Shown here: positions 51,898 to 64,000 of the stretch, piece by piece
Position numbering within the stretch: position 1 is the first letter of the stretch
Layout of the letters: every line of letters starts with the position of its first letter
Assembly (NCBI GenBank): GCA_029211145.1
Contig: JARGEQ010000040.1
Span: 95,934-159,933, forward strand
Reading direction: 5' to 3'
Origin: Marinimicrococcus flavescens
Lineage (GTDB): Bacteria; Pseudomonadota; Alphaproteobacteria; Geminicoccales; Geminicoccaceae
DNA: 64,000 nt
Made by a program: the position numbers and the translations under genes
Notes under the pieces: generated by a model
The model's input: the letters and a program-made list of their open reading frames with translations, nothing else
The model's database searches: none
What the model was told of the DNA's origin: nothing

Positions 51898-52971
51898 ATG
51901 CCGGCCTGCACTGCGCGACCGCGCCTGTCCTTCCTCGACCGCCACCTGACCTTGTGGATCTTCGCCGCCATGGCCCTGGGCGTGACCCTGGGCCGGGTGT
52001 ACGAGGGCCTGCCTGTGTGGCTCGACGGCCTCTCGGCCGGCGGCACCAACCTGCCCATCGCCATCGGCCTCATCGTGATGATGTACCCGCCGCTTGCGCG
52101 GGTCCGCTACGAGGCCCTGCCGCAGGTCTTCGCCGACCGCCGCGTGCTGCTGCTCTCGCTGGTCCAGAACTGGGTGATCGGCCCGTTCCTGATGTTCGGT
52201 CTGGCCGTGCTGTTCCTGGCCGATCACCCCGACTACATGACCGGCGTCATCCTCATCGGGCTTGCCCGCTGCATCGCCATGGTGCTGGTCTGGAACCAGC
52301 TGGCCGGCGGCGACAACCAGTACGTGGCCGGGCTGGTGGCCTTCAACTCGGTCTTCCAGATCCTCTTCTTCAGCGTCTACGCCTGGTTCTTCCTCTCGGT
52401 CCTGCCGCCCCTCTTCGGGCTGGAGGGGAGCATCGTCGAGGTCGGCTTTTGGACCATCGCCCAGGCGGTGCTGATCTATCTGGGCATCCCCTTCGCGGCG
52501 GGCTGGCTGACCCGGCGGGTGCTGATCGGTGCGAAAGGCGAGGCCTGGTACGAGCAGCGCTTCCTGCCACGCATCGGCCCGCTCACGCTCATCGCGCTGC
52601 TCTTCACGATCCTCGCCATGTTCAGCCTCAAGGGCGGCCAGCTCCTGCTGTTGCCGTTGGACGCCGTGCGGATCGCGGTGCCGCTTGCCATCTACTTCGT
52701 CGTGATGTTCGCGGTGAGCTTCTTCATGGGCCGGCTGATCGAGGCCGACTACCCGCGCACCACGGCGATCGCCTTCACCGCCGCCAGCAACAATTTCGAG
52801 CTGGCCATCGCGGTCGCGATCGCCGCCTTCGGCCTCGCCTCGCCGGTAGCGTTCGCCACCGTGATCGGACCGCTCGTCGAGGTGCCGGTCCTGATCATGC
52901 TCGTCCGCGTGGCCCTGCGGCTGCGGGAGCGCAACTTCGCGGAGCCCGCGCCGGAGCGCATTCGCGCCTGA
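51898..52971 (+). CDS. acr3: ACR3-type arsenite efflux transporter
   Basis: This is a 357-residue, 10-helix carrier of the BART superfamily. [20 protein letters not shown] contains the conserved Cys (ARCIAMV) required in Acr3, and [20 protein letters not shown] is the NNFELAIA motif. It exports arsenite by proton antiport. It starts 34 bp after arsC. The transcript ends at a strong GC palindrome facing the catalase gene. Confidence 0.94.
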   Translation: MPACTARPRLSFLDRHLTLWIFAAMALGVTLGRVYEGLPVWLDGLSAGGTNLPIAIGLIVMMYPPLARVRYEALPQVFADRRVLLLSLVQNWVIGPFLMFGLAVLFLADHPDYMTGVILIGLARCIAMVLVWNQLAGGDNQYVAGLVAFNSVFQILFFSVYAWFFLSVLPPLFGLEGSIVEVGFWTIAQAVLIYLGIPFAAGWLTRRVLIGAKGEAWYEQRFLPRIGPLTLIALLFTILAMFSLKGGQLLLLPLDAVRIAVPLAIYFVVMFAVSFFMGRLIEADYPRTTAIAFTAASNNFELAIAVAIAAFGLASPVAFATVIGPLVEVPVLIMLVRVALRLRERNFAEPAPERIRA

Positions 52972-52977
52972 GGCCCG

Positions 52978-53001
52978 GGGGGCGCCGGCACCGGCGCCCC
53001 C
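52978..53001. terminator. Bidirectional hairpin between acr3 and the catalase gene
   Basis: GGGGGCGCCGG (52978-52988) and CCGGCGCCCCC (52991-53001) form an 11-bp perfect stem between convergent stop codons. There is no T-tract. The position and symmetry fit a terminator serving both strands. Confidence 0.6.
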
Positions 53002-53009
53002 TGCCCGTC

Positions 53010-55124
<2,115 letters not shown>

Positions 55125-55228
55125 GTCTTTGCTCCCATGCCGGTGGGGCGGCATGCCGCCCTACCGCCAACCGGTCGTGGGAGACGAGGTTCCGGAACCG
55201 GGCCGGATCCGCCGGCCCGGCATGCGAC

Positions 55229-57939
<2,711 letters not shown>

Positions 57940-57997
57940 AGTTGCTTTTCGTAACTCAAAGAGGCAGACTCGTCAAAATCGAGTCCGGGGGGCGGTC

Positions 57998-58429
57998 ATG
58001 CCGAAAATGATCTTCGTCAATCTGCCTGTTGTCGAGCTGGACCGGGCAACGGCTTTCTACGAGGCGCTCGGCGCCACCCGGAGCCCCCGGTTCTGCGATG
58101 CCACGGCCGCCTGCATGGTGTTCTCGAAGAGCATCCACGTGATGCTGCTGACCCATGCACGGTTCCAGGACTTCACGCCCAAGAAAATCGCCGACGCCAG
58201 GGCGGTGAGCGAGGTCCTGCTCTGCATCTCCGCAGAGAGCCGGGCGGACGTGGACGAGATGGTGGCAAGAGCCTGTGCTGCCGGCGGCGCAGGCGACCCG
58301 TGCCCGCTACAGGAGCACGGCTTCATGTATGGCCGCAGCGTCGAGGATCCTGACGGCCACGTCTGGGAGATCATGTGGATGGACCCGGACGCCGCCACGG
58401 CGGGCGATCCCGCAACTGCCGCAGCCTGA
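57998..58429 (+). CDS. VOC family (glyoxalase/bleomycin resistance) protein
   Basis: This 143-residue protein starts MPKMIFVNLPVVELDRATAF, then YEALGA. ACMVFSKSIHVMLLTHARF and GRSVEDPDGHVWEIMWMDPD show two beta-alpha-beta-beta-beta modules; the final Glu of HVWEIMW is a typical metal ligand. It resembles the PhnB/YaeR-like lactoylglutathione lyase-related proteins often co-regulated with DUF1428. The substrate is unknown. It is first of a two-gene unit under the HxlR regulator. Confidence 0.9.
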   Translation: MPKMIFVNLPVVELDRATAFYEALGATRSPRFCDATAACMVFSKSIHVMLLTHARFQDFTPKKIADARAVSEVLLCISAESRADVDEMVARACAAGGAGDPCPLQEHGFMYGRSVEDPDGHVWEIMWMDPDAATAGDPATAAA

Positions 58430-58460
58430 CGCCGGCCGGCCCCGAGAAAGGACGAAGCCG

Positions 58461-58814
58461 ATGTCTTATGTCGACGGATTTGTCGCAGCCGTACCGACCG
58501 CGAACCGCGAGGCCTACCGCAGGCACGCCGAAGCGGCGGCGAGCGTCTTTCGGGAACATGGCGCGCTGAAGCTGGTCGAGTGCTGGGGAGACGATGTGCC
58601 CGAAGGAAAGCTGACGTCGTTTCCGATGGCGGTGAAATGCCAGCCGGATGAGACGGTCGTCTTCTCGTGGATCCTCTGGCCGTCGCGCGAGGTGCGCAAT
58701 GAGGGCATGAAGAAGGTAATGGCCGACTTGCGGATGCACCCGGACAGGAACCCGATGCCGTTCGATGGCAAGCGCATGATCTATGGCGGCTTCGAGATGA
58801 TCGTGGACGCCTGA
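58461..58814 (+). CDS. DUF1428 family protein
   Basis: This 117-residue alpha/beta-barrel-like protein starts MSYVDGFVAAVPTANREAYR, the family opening, with ECWGDDVPEGKLTSFPMAVK and VVFSWILWPSREVRNEGMKK. The E. coli homologue is YbaA. Function is unknown. It lies 31 bp after the VOC gene with a GAAAGGA ribosome site. Confidence 0.92.
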   Translation: MSYVDGFVAAVPTANREAYRRHAEAAASVFREHGALKLVECWGDDVPEGKLTSFPMAVKCQPDETVVFSWILWPSREVRNEGMKKVMADLRMHPDRNPMPFDGKRMIYGGFEMIVDA

Positions 58815-58890
58815 GCCTCCTCGCCCGCGGCCCTTTTATGCCGCCCCCAAGGCCCGCTGACGACGCGCCGGCAGCGGGCCAGGGCGCGGC

Positions 58891-59895
58891 CTATTTCTTC
58901 ACGGTCTCCGCGATCTGCAGAAAGGCGAAGGGCGGGAAGCGGCCGAGCTGCCTCGCAACCTCCATGTTGACGACATAGGCGAAGTCGGTCGCCCGCGCGA
59001 TGGGGAGATCCCCGGGCTTCTTGCCATCGCGCAGCACCTTGAGCGCTTGTTCGGCAGCCAGCCGCCCGAGATCGCGCGAGCGCACCGCCACCGACAAAAG
59101 GGCGTTCTGCTCGCGCACGAGATCCTCATAGGGGCTCAGCACGGCAATGCTGTGCTCGACCGCCGCGCGGGTGAAGAACTCGCCATTCTGGCGCAAGAGC
59201 GAGCTGGAGCCGAGATAGACCCAGCTCACGTCCTGCTCGCGCAGCTTCTTCAGCAGTCGGGGAATGTCCGCCAGATCGGGCGCGCCGTCATCGCCGGAGG
59301 CGAGCTCCAGGGCCACCAGCTCGATCCCCAGCATCGGAGCCAGCTTTTGCAGCTCCTTGAACTTGAGAACTGAATTGACCTCGTTGCGGTTGTAGAGAAG
59401 GCCGAGCTTCTCGAACTCCGGATCATATTGACGGATGGTCTCGACGTAGACGGCCTCCGGCACGCGGTTGAAGGTTCCGGTGACGTTCGCACGGCCGCTG
59501 CCCGCAAAGCCCTCGGCGATGCGCGTCCCGAAGGGATCGGCCACGATCGTGAAGACCACGGGTATGGTCGAGAGAAGGCCCGAGCCTTCGTCATCGTCCA
59601 GCGTGCCGACGACGCCCAGGGTGACGCTGGTACCCCAGGTCAGCACGAGGTCGGCCTCCATGGCGCGGGCTTCCTCGATGATGGCCGGCAGCCGGGAAAT
59701 GTCCTGCGCGATGTCGCGCTTGACGAACTCGGCATCCAGCCCGCTTTCCTCGATCCGCGCGGCAAATCCCTGGCAGACCTGCTCGCAGCCCCGGTAGAGC
59801 ACCCCGAGTATCTTCAGGCTCTCCCCCGCGAACGTTCGCTCGGCAGGTGCAGCAACCAGCAGCGCCGCGATCAGCCATTGCGCGAGGCCTCTCAT
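58891..59895 (-). CDS. ABC-type substrate-binding protein (TrpX-like)
   Basis: This 334-residue protein has a signal peptide (AQWLIAALLVAAPAERTFAG) and the type I periplasmic-binding fold of the PF04392 family (LVLTWGTSVTLGVVG, IPVVFTIVADPFGTRIAEGF, VTGTFNRVPEAVYVETIRQY). Relatives (TrpX, YtlA-like) usually pair with permease and ATPase genes, absent here. Instead it lies 70 bp downstream of a sensor-MFS fusion on the same strand, so it may present a ligand to that protein's periplasmic sensor. The ligand is unknown. Confidence 0.87.
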   Translation of the reverse strand: MRGLAQWLIAALLVAAPAERTFAGESLKILGVLYRGCEQVCQGFAARIEESGLDAEFVKRDIAQDISRLPAIIEEARAMEADLVLTWGTSVTLGVVGTLDDDEGSGLLSTIPVVFTIVADPFGTRIAEGFAGSGRANVTGTFNRVPEAVYVETIRQYDPEFEKLGLLYNRNEVNSVLKFKELQKLAPMLGIELVALELASGDDGAPDLADIPRLLKKLREQDVSWVYLGSSSLLRQNGEFFTRAAVEHSIAVLSPYEDLVREQNALLSVAVRSRDLGRLAAEQALKVLRDGKKPGDLPIARATDFAYVVNMEVARQLGRFPPFAFLQIAETVKK

Positions 59896-59965
59896 CCTTC
59901 CCCCCTGAATCCGTACGCCTTGTACCCGATCGGGGCCGGCGTGTTATCGCTTCATGGTTGCGATC

Positions 59966-62830
59966 CTATCGGGCCGGGTCAATCACGGCACTCGTCTTTC
60001 TGCCGGCGCCGAGATGGGCGCCGAAAAGTGCCGCCCCCCCGAGCGACAGGGCCGCGACGGTGGCCATGCCCGCCGCATAGCCGAACTGCCCGGCCACCAT
60101 CGCCACCGCCAGCAGACCGGCGATGCTGCCGACGCGCTCCAGCGTCCGCAGGGTGCCGAGCACCGCGTTGGGGCCGAGATGCTGCAACTCGTTCTCGGCG
60201 ACGTTCATGGCCATCGGCACCAGGGACACCCGTCCCATCGCATCACCAACGCCGGCGCCCATGATAGCCAGCAGGACCGTTACCTCATGCGGGACGAGGG
60301 CGGCCATGAGCAGCGCCGAGCCGCCGAGCGTGGCGCCCAGCAAAGCTAGGCTGGTCATCGACATCCAGCGGCTGGCCAGGCGTCCGGCCACAGGGCCCAC
60401 GACGATGACCGCCAGGAAATAGAGCATGACGCTGCGGCCGATATCCGCGGTCGATGCGCCGAGCGAATCGAGGATGAGCGTGACCAGGTAGGAGATGAAG
60501 GCCTGCAGGACGATGTTGTTGGGGATCGCTATGCCGAACAGGAGCACGCAGAAGCGCCGGCTCCTCAGCGTGGGCAGGATCGGGGGAAGATGCATCCGCG
60601 CCCGTGGCCGCTCGATGCCGCTATCGGCGGGGCCCACGAGCCGCGCGACAAGCACGGCCGCCGCCGCGACCAGGGCAGCGCTCAGCAGGAAGACGTTCTC
60701 CTGGCCCAAACGGTCGGCCAGCACGCCGCCCAGCGCCGTTCCGGAGAAGATCCCGGCAAACAGCACGGTCGTGAAAAGCCCCATCGCCTGGGCGCGTTCC
60801 CTGCCGGTCACCGTGTCGAGGACATAATCCTGGCACGCCAGCGTCACCAGCGCGTAGCCGAGGCCCGTCAGGACGCGCCAGCCGACAATCTCGGGCACAC
60901 TCGTCGCATAAAAGAGCCCGATATGGGCCACCAGCGCAGGGATCGTCGCCAGAACGAGCAGCGGCCGTCGCCCCAGCCACTCCGCCAGCGGTCTGGCGAG
61001 CGGCGAGACGAGGACGATCGCCAGCAGGTAGCCGGCGAGCGGAAGGCTGAGAAGCACCGCCTGCTCGAACGGCAGCCAGCTCGCTTCCGCCGCACGGGTA
61101 TAGAGGGGAAGGAAGACCAGCGGCAGGTGGTCGGCGGCGGCGAAGAGGAACAGAGCCAGGCGCAGATCGGTGAAGTAGGTGGTCCGCAGCGGGACGGCGC
61201 CGCTGCTCGAGAGCGCGTGGCGCTGGGCCACCTGCTCGAGCGCCGCCCTGCCCCCGGCCGAAGACCGTGTCCTCGACCACAGGCGCGCGAACTGCCCGTT
61301 CAGGGCGACGGCACGGTCGGCCAGCAGGCGGGTCATGCGGTCGACGGAGCCGCTGGCGGCGATGCCGGCGCGGCGCGAGAAATCGCCTGCCGCCTGCATC
61401 GCCGCCAGGCGCTGGAGCCGGTCGAGACCGGCCGTCAGCGACCGGCTGGTCAGCAGCACCATGATCTCGAAGGCGATCAGGACGCTCACCAGAACGACCA
61501 CGCTCATGTCGAGAAAGACATCGACGAACCGCTTGCTGATGATCGCCGGGTCGATGTCGATCACCACATAGGCGATCTCCTCGCCGTCCTGCATGATGGG
61601 GTGGCTGCGCACGTCCTTGCGCTCGCGGGCCGGCGCCAGGTAGGGATCGATGCGCTCTCCCGCCTCGAGCACGATCCGGCCGGTGGCGACGGCGATGTAG
61701 GCTACCTCCGGCAGCCGGGTCAGCATGTCGCCAAAGAAGCTCTCCGCTCCGACGAGCCGGTCGAGCGGCACCCCTGCCGCCAGGGCGCGCTGGACATTGT
61801 CGCTCACCACCGAGCCGATCAGGTGGGTGCGGGCAGCCAGCTCCGGCTCGATGGACTGGTTGACGTCGCGCAGGCTCGCCAGGCCCAGGAGGAGGGCGGA
61901 GAGAAGAATGAAGAGCGCCGCCACGGGGGCGAGCCGCGTGGCGACCCGCCGGGCCAGCGAGCGGGACGGGTCGGCAGCACCGCGCACCGCCACCTCGGCG
62001 CCTTCCACAAGGCTGCCGCCCTCGGAGCCGGCGGCCCCGTCCCGCACCCTGCCCGCGGCGGCGCCATCGAGGTCTTCCCTGGCCCGCGCATATTGCTGAC
62101 CCGCTTCGTCGAGATTGCGACCAAGCCGCTCGATCTCCGGCCCGAACAGGCCGCGCGCGCCGACGGAAAGCTCCGCACCTCCACCCCCCGGCACCGGCTC
62201 GCGCCGTCCTTCGGGCTCCAGGAGCGTCTTCTCGAGGCGGCCCAGCGCCCGCTGCGGCGCTCCCAGCAGCAGGCGGAGGACGGGCCAGGCGAGCGCCGAG
62301 AACACGGCCCATATCGCCAGCGCAGTCCAGGCCGTCTCGCGGACGATCGCCTGCGATACCTCCTCGAGGCGGTCCCGGGGATAGCCGACGACGACGCCTC
62401 CGCCGATCTCGCCGCTCCGGCTCTTGATGTCGAAGCCGCTATAGAGCCTTTGCGAGGTCTCGGCGCTCCATCCCTGCGCCGTCGCGAGCCGCATGGCCTT
62501 GAGCACCACGGGCGGCACCGATTGCGGGCGGTCCGCCATGGTCGAATGGACGATGGCGCCCGAGGCGTCGAAGGCGTGAACGAACTCGATCTCGGGATCG
62601 GTATCCAGGGCGCGGGCCACGACCGCGTCGCCGTTGCGCATCATCGACAATGGCATGCCCAGGTCGACGAGCGGCTTGAAGGCGGTCGCGGTGGTCTGGG
62701 CGATCACCGAGACGCGCTGGCGCAGGAGATCGGAGAAGATCGCGTCGTGCTGCAGCACGGAAAGGCCGGCCAGCACCATCTGCACGACGGCGATGACGAA
62801 CGAGAAGGTCAGCCAGCTGCGGAAAAGCAT
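59966..62830 (-). CDS. Fusion of a two-module extracytoplasmic sensor with HAMP to an MFS transporter
   Basis: This is a 954-residue protein. TM1 is at about 8-24, followed by periplasmic module 1 (about 25-165, containing FVHAFDASGAIVHSTMADRP). TM2 is at about 167-190, then a low-complexity cytoplasmic linker (200-295). TM3 is at about 300-320, followed by periplasmic module 2 (about 321-440: YIAVATGRIVLEAGERIDPY). TM4 is at about 443-461, then a HAMP-like segment (about 462-515: RSLTAGLDRLQRLAAMQAAG). From about 550 a complete 12-helix MFS domain follows (LAEWLGRRPLLVL loop; GYALVTLACQDYVLDTVTGR). Sensor and HAMP modules normally end in kinases, cyclases or chemoreceptors. Here the output seems to be transport. 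The start ATG 62830 is chosen at the first helix. Confidence 0.85.
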   Translation of the reverse strand: MLFRSWLTFSFVIAVVQMVLAGLSVLQHDAIFSDLLRQRVSVIAQTTATAFKPLVDLGMPLSMMRNGDAVVARALDTDPEIEFVHAFDASGAIVHSTMADRPQSVPPVVLKAMRLATAQGWSAETSQRLYSGFDIKSRSGEIGGGVVVGYPRDRLEEVSQAIVRETAWTALAIWAVFSALAWPVLRLLLGAPQRALGRLEKTLLEPEGRREPVPGGGGAELSVGARGLFGPEIERLGRNLDEAGQQYARAREDLDGAAAGRVRDGAAGSEGGSLVEGAEVAVRGAADPSRSLARRVATRLAPVAALFILLSALLLGLASLRDVNQSIEPELAARTHLIGSVVSDNVQRALAAGVPLDRLVGAESFFGDMLTRLPEVAYIAVATGRIVLEAGERIDPYLAPARERKDVRSHPIMQDGEEIAYVVIDIDPAIISKRFVDVFLDMSVVVLVSVLIAFEIMVLLTSRSLTAGLDRLQRLAAMQAAGDFSRRAGIAASGSVDRMTRLLADRAVALNGQFARLWSRTRSSAGGRAALEQVAQRHALSSSGAVPLRTTYFTDLRLALFLFAAADHLPLVFLPLYTRAAEASWLPFEQAVLLSLPLAGYLLAIVLVSPLARPLAEWLGRRPLLVLATIPALVAHIGLFYATSVPEIVGWRVLTGLGYALVTLACQDYVLDTVTGRERAQAMGLFTTVLFAGIFSGTALGGVLADRLGQENVFLLSAALVAAAAVLVARLVGPADSGIERPRARMHLPPILPTLRSRRFCVLLFGIAIPNNIVLQAFISYLVTLILDSLGASTADIGRSVMLYFLAVIVVGPVAGRLASRWMSMTSLALLGATLGGSALLMAALVPHEVTVLLAIMGAGVGDAMGRVSLVPMAMNVAENELQHLGPNAVLGTLRTLERVGSIAGLLAVAMVAGQFGYAAGMATVAALSLGGAALFGAHLGAGRKTSAVIDPAR

Positions 62831-63145
62831 CGATCCCGGTCTTCTCGCGCGGTTGAATGAATGCTGGCCGTCCCCGCGGAAGCCCCGCCGCGCGGTGCGT
62901 CCGCACGAACGGCGGCAGATTTCTCGACCTCGACCTGATCTTCCGTTCAACCGGATCGGCTGAATCAGCACCGACCGAATGAAACTGTGACGAGAATAAA
63001 CGTGCCCGGCCGCGCCAGCAAGCCGCAGCTCCCCGGCGCGTCCCGCGACGCCGCCGCTGGAGAGTCCCATCCAGGCGCCGGACAGGACATCATGCGATCG
63101 GCTTCGACTGAACCGGGGCCATCGGGTGTAAGCAGAGAGAACGGC
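62831..63145. other. Divergent intergenic region
   Basis: About 315 bp lie between the sensor-MFS gene (leftward) and the AhpD-like pseudogene (rightward). No gene is recognised. An AT-richer patch near 62960-63003 (TGAATCAG...GAATGAAACTGTGACG) is where a promoter would be expected; I cannot assign boxes with confidence. Confidence 0.35.
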
Positions 63146-63735
63146 ATGACGTTCATCGAAACGGTCCCTGAAGAACAGGCCACCGGCGCCACGCAAGAGA
63201 TGTAGGCGGAAGCGAGGACGGCCTTCGGCTATATTCCCAACCTCACCCGGGTCTTCAGCCATCGGCCCGAGGTGATGGGCGCCTGGGATGCGCTGCTCGG
63301 TGCGATCAGAGGCAACATGGACCTGCGGCGCTACGAGCTCGCCACGCTGGCGGCGGCAAAGGCGCTGCGAAGCTCCTATTGCATGTTGGCCCACGGATCG
63401 GTTCTGCGGCGCCACTTCTGCGACGCGGAGCAGCTGCGTGCCCTCGTCGAGGCTCCGGTCCTGGCCGGTCTCGACGATACCGACAGGGCGGTGATGCGAT
63501 TCGCCGGCAAGGTGGCGAGCGATGCCACCTCAATCAGCGAGGACGACATTCACGAACTGCGCCGGCACGGCCTCGGCGATGCCCAGATCTTCGACGTTGC
63601 GGCCGCCGCCGCGGCCCGCTGCTTCTTCAGCAAGACGCTGGATGCGCTATAGGAGCGCAGCCCGACCGGCGCTACAAGGAGATGAACGAAGCTTTGCGGA
63701 ACGCCTTGACGGTGGGGCGGCCGATCGAGAGCTAG
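63146..63735 (+). pseudogene. AhpD-like peroxidase-related gene with in-frame TAG and a late frameshift
   Basis: It begins MTFIETVPEEQATGATQEM and hits TAG at 63203-63205. It resumes in the same frame as AEARTAFGYIPNLTRVFSHR and PEVMGAWDALLG, ending SKTLDAL at a second stop (63652). Shifting frame there restores GAQPDRRYKEMNEALRNALT and VGRPIES to 63735. Relatives read QEMYAEARAAFGY, so the TAG probably replaces a Tyr codon. The family's CxxC motif is SYCMLAHG here, keeping only the second Cys and the His. Both lesions argue for a dead gene unless an ATG at 63272 yields a fragment. Confidence 0.75.
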
Positions 63736-63830
63736 TGCGACGCTCCAATGGCCTGCCCTCGCCTGCTGCAGGCGACCGAGTCACCGTGGCCGATATCGCG
63801 GGGCGGCGCAGGCGCGTAGTGGCAGAACCG

Positions 63831-63874
63831 CCCAAGGCGCTGCGCGCGGCCGGTTGTTTTTCTCTTTCGGCCGG
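63831..63874 (+). repeat. Dispersed intergenic repeat, copy I
   Basis: It reads CCCAAGGCGCTGCGCGCGGC, then CGGTTGTTTTTCTCTTTCGG. The core is identical to copies C and H over AAGGCGCTGCGCGCGGC. The flanking CGGCCG hexamers bracket the T-rich tail, giving a second hairpin. It lies after the AhpD-like pseudogene. Confidence 0.65.
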
Positions 63875-64000
63875 TTGGCCTGGCCGCGGGACGGCTCGCT
63901 CTGCCTCGTCTCGAGGCGGCAGCCTTGGCCGCTTGGACACCTCGAAGAACCCGCTGAGATGGGGGTCGAAACGGCTTCGGGGAGCGCCGGTGCGGGGTTT

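Overview
The window is very GC-rich, with strong third-position GC bias in every intact gene. It carries typical alphaproteobacterial features: a DUF1127 protein, a DUF1007/NicO pair, HrpB, an ACR3-type ars operon, and thiC under a TPP riboswitch. A Rhodospirillales-like alphaproteobacterium is the best guess, inferred from gene content and codon use only. It reads as a chromosomal segment: there is no replication origin, phage module, CRISPR array or conjugation gene.

Layout. 0-6 kb: the end of a UPF0126/TRIC membrane protein, a decayed GH15 glucoamylase, a PhzF-like isomerase with a DUF1127 protein, a divergent MocR-type regulator, a GNAT acetyltransferase and two small exported or membrane proteins. 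6-7 kb: one visibly AT-rich gene with a C-terminal HEPN-like R-x4-H motif, the clearest foreign gene here. 7-14 kb: a 2-hydroxyacid dehydrogenase and a four-gene cluster (M81 peptidase, gamma-glutamyltransferase, class III aminotransferase, SMP-30 lactonase). 14-23 kb: an insertion-sequence graveyard with IS481, two IS5, IS110 and IS630 remnants. This graveyard encloses the most interesting locus: a secreted barnase-type ribonuclease, a downstream gene fusing a barstar-like inhibitor domain to hypoxanthine phosphoribosyltransferase, and a divergent serralysin-type protease.

23-27.5 kb: PaaG/PaaH-type beta-oxidation enzymes, an MFS carrier and an SDR. 27.5-34.5 kb: tRNA-Leu(TAA), a CinA-domain protein, sfsA, map, a RadC with an extra N-terminal domain, and DUF1007 with a NicO transporter. 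35-42 kb: hrpB, purB, a membrane class III nucleotide cyclase coupled to a BASS-type transporter, and DUF924. 42-51 kb: a long leftward run of catabolic genes (two CoA-transferase subunits, CaiB-type CoA-transferase, MDR reductase, AhpD-like protein, class II aldolase, ThDP enzyme, MFS). 51-53 kb: arsR-arsC-acr3. 53-58.8 kb: large-subunit catalase, riboswitch-controlled thiC, and an HxlR regulator divergent from VOC and DUF1428 genes. 58.9-64 kb: an unusual sensor-MFS fusion with an ABC-type binding protein, then an AhpD-like pseudogene.

A short dispersed intergenic repeat, a GC hairpin core followed by a T-rich tail, recurs in about nine places at gene ends, twice as close inverted pairs. 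All assignments come from reading motifs by eye; no database search was run.
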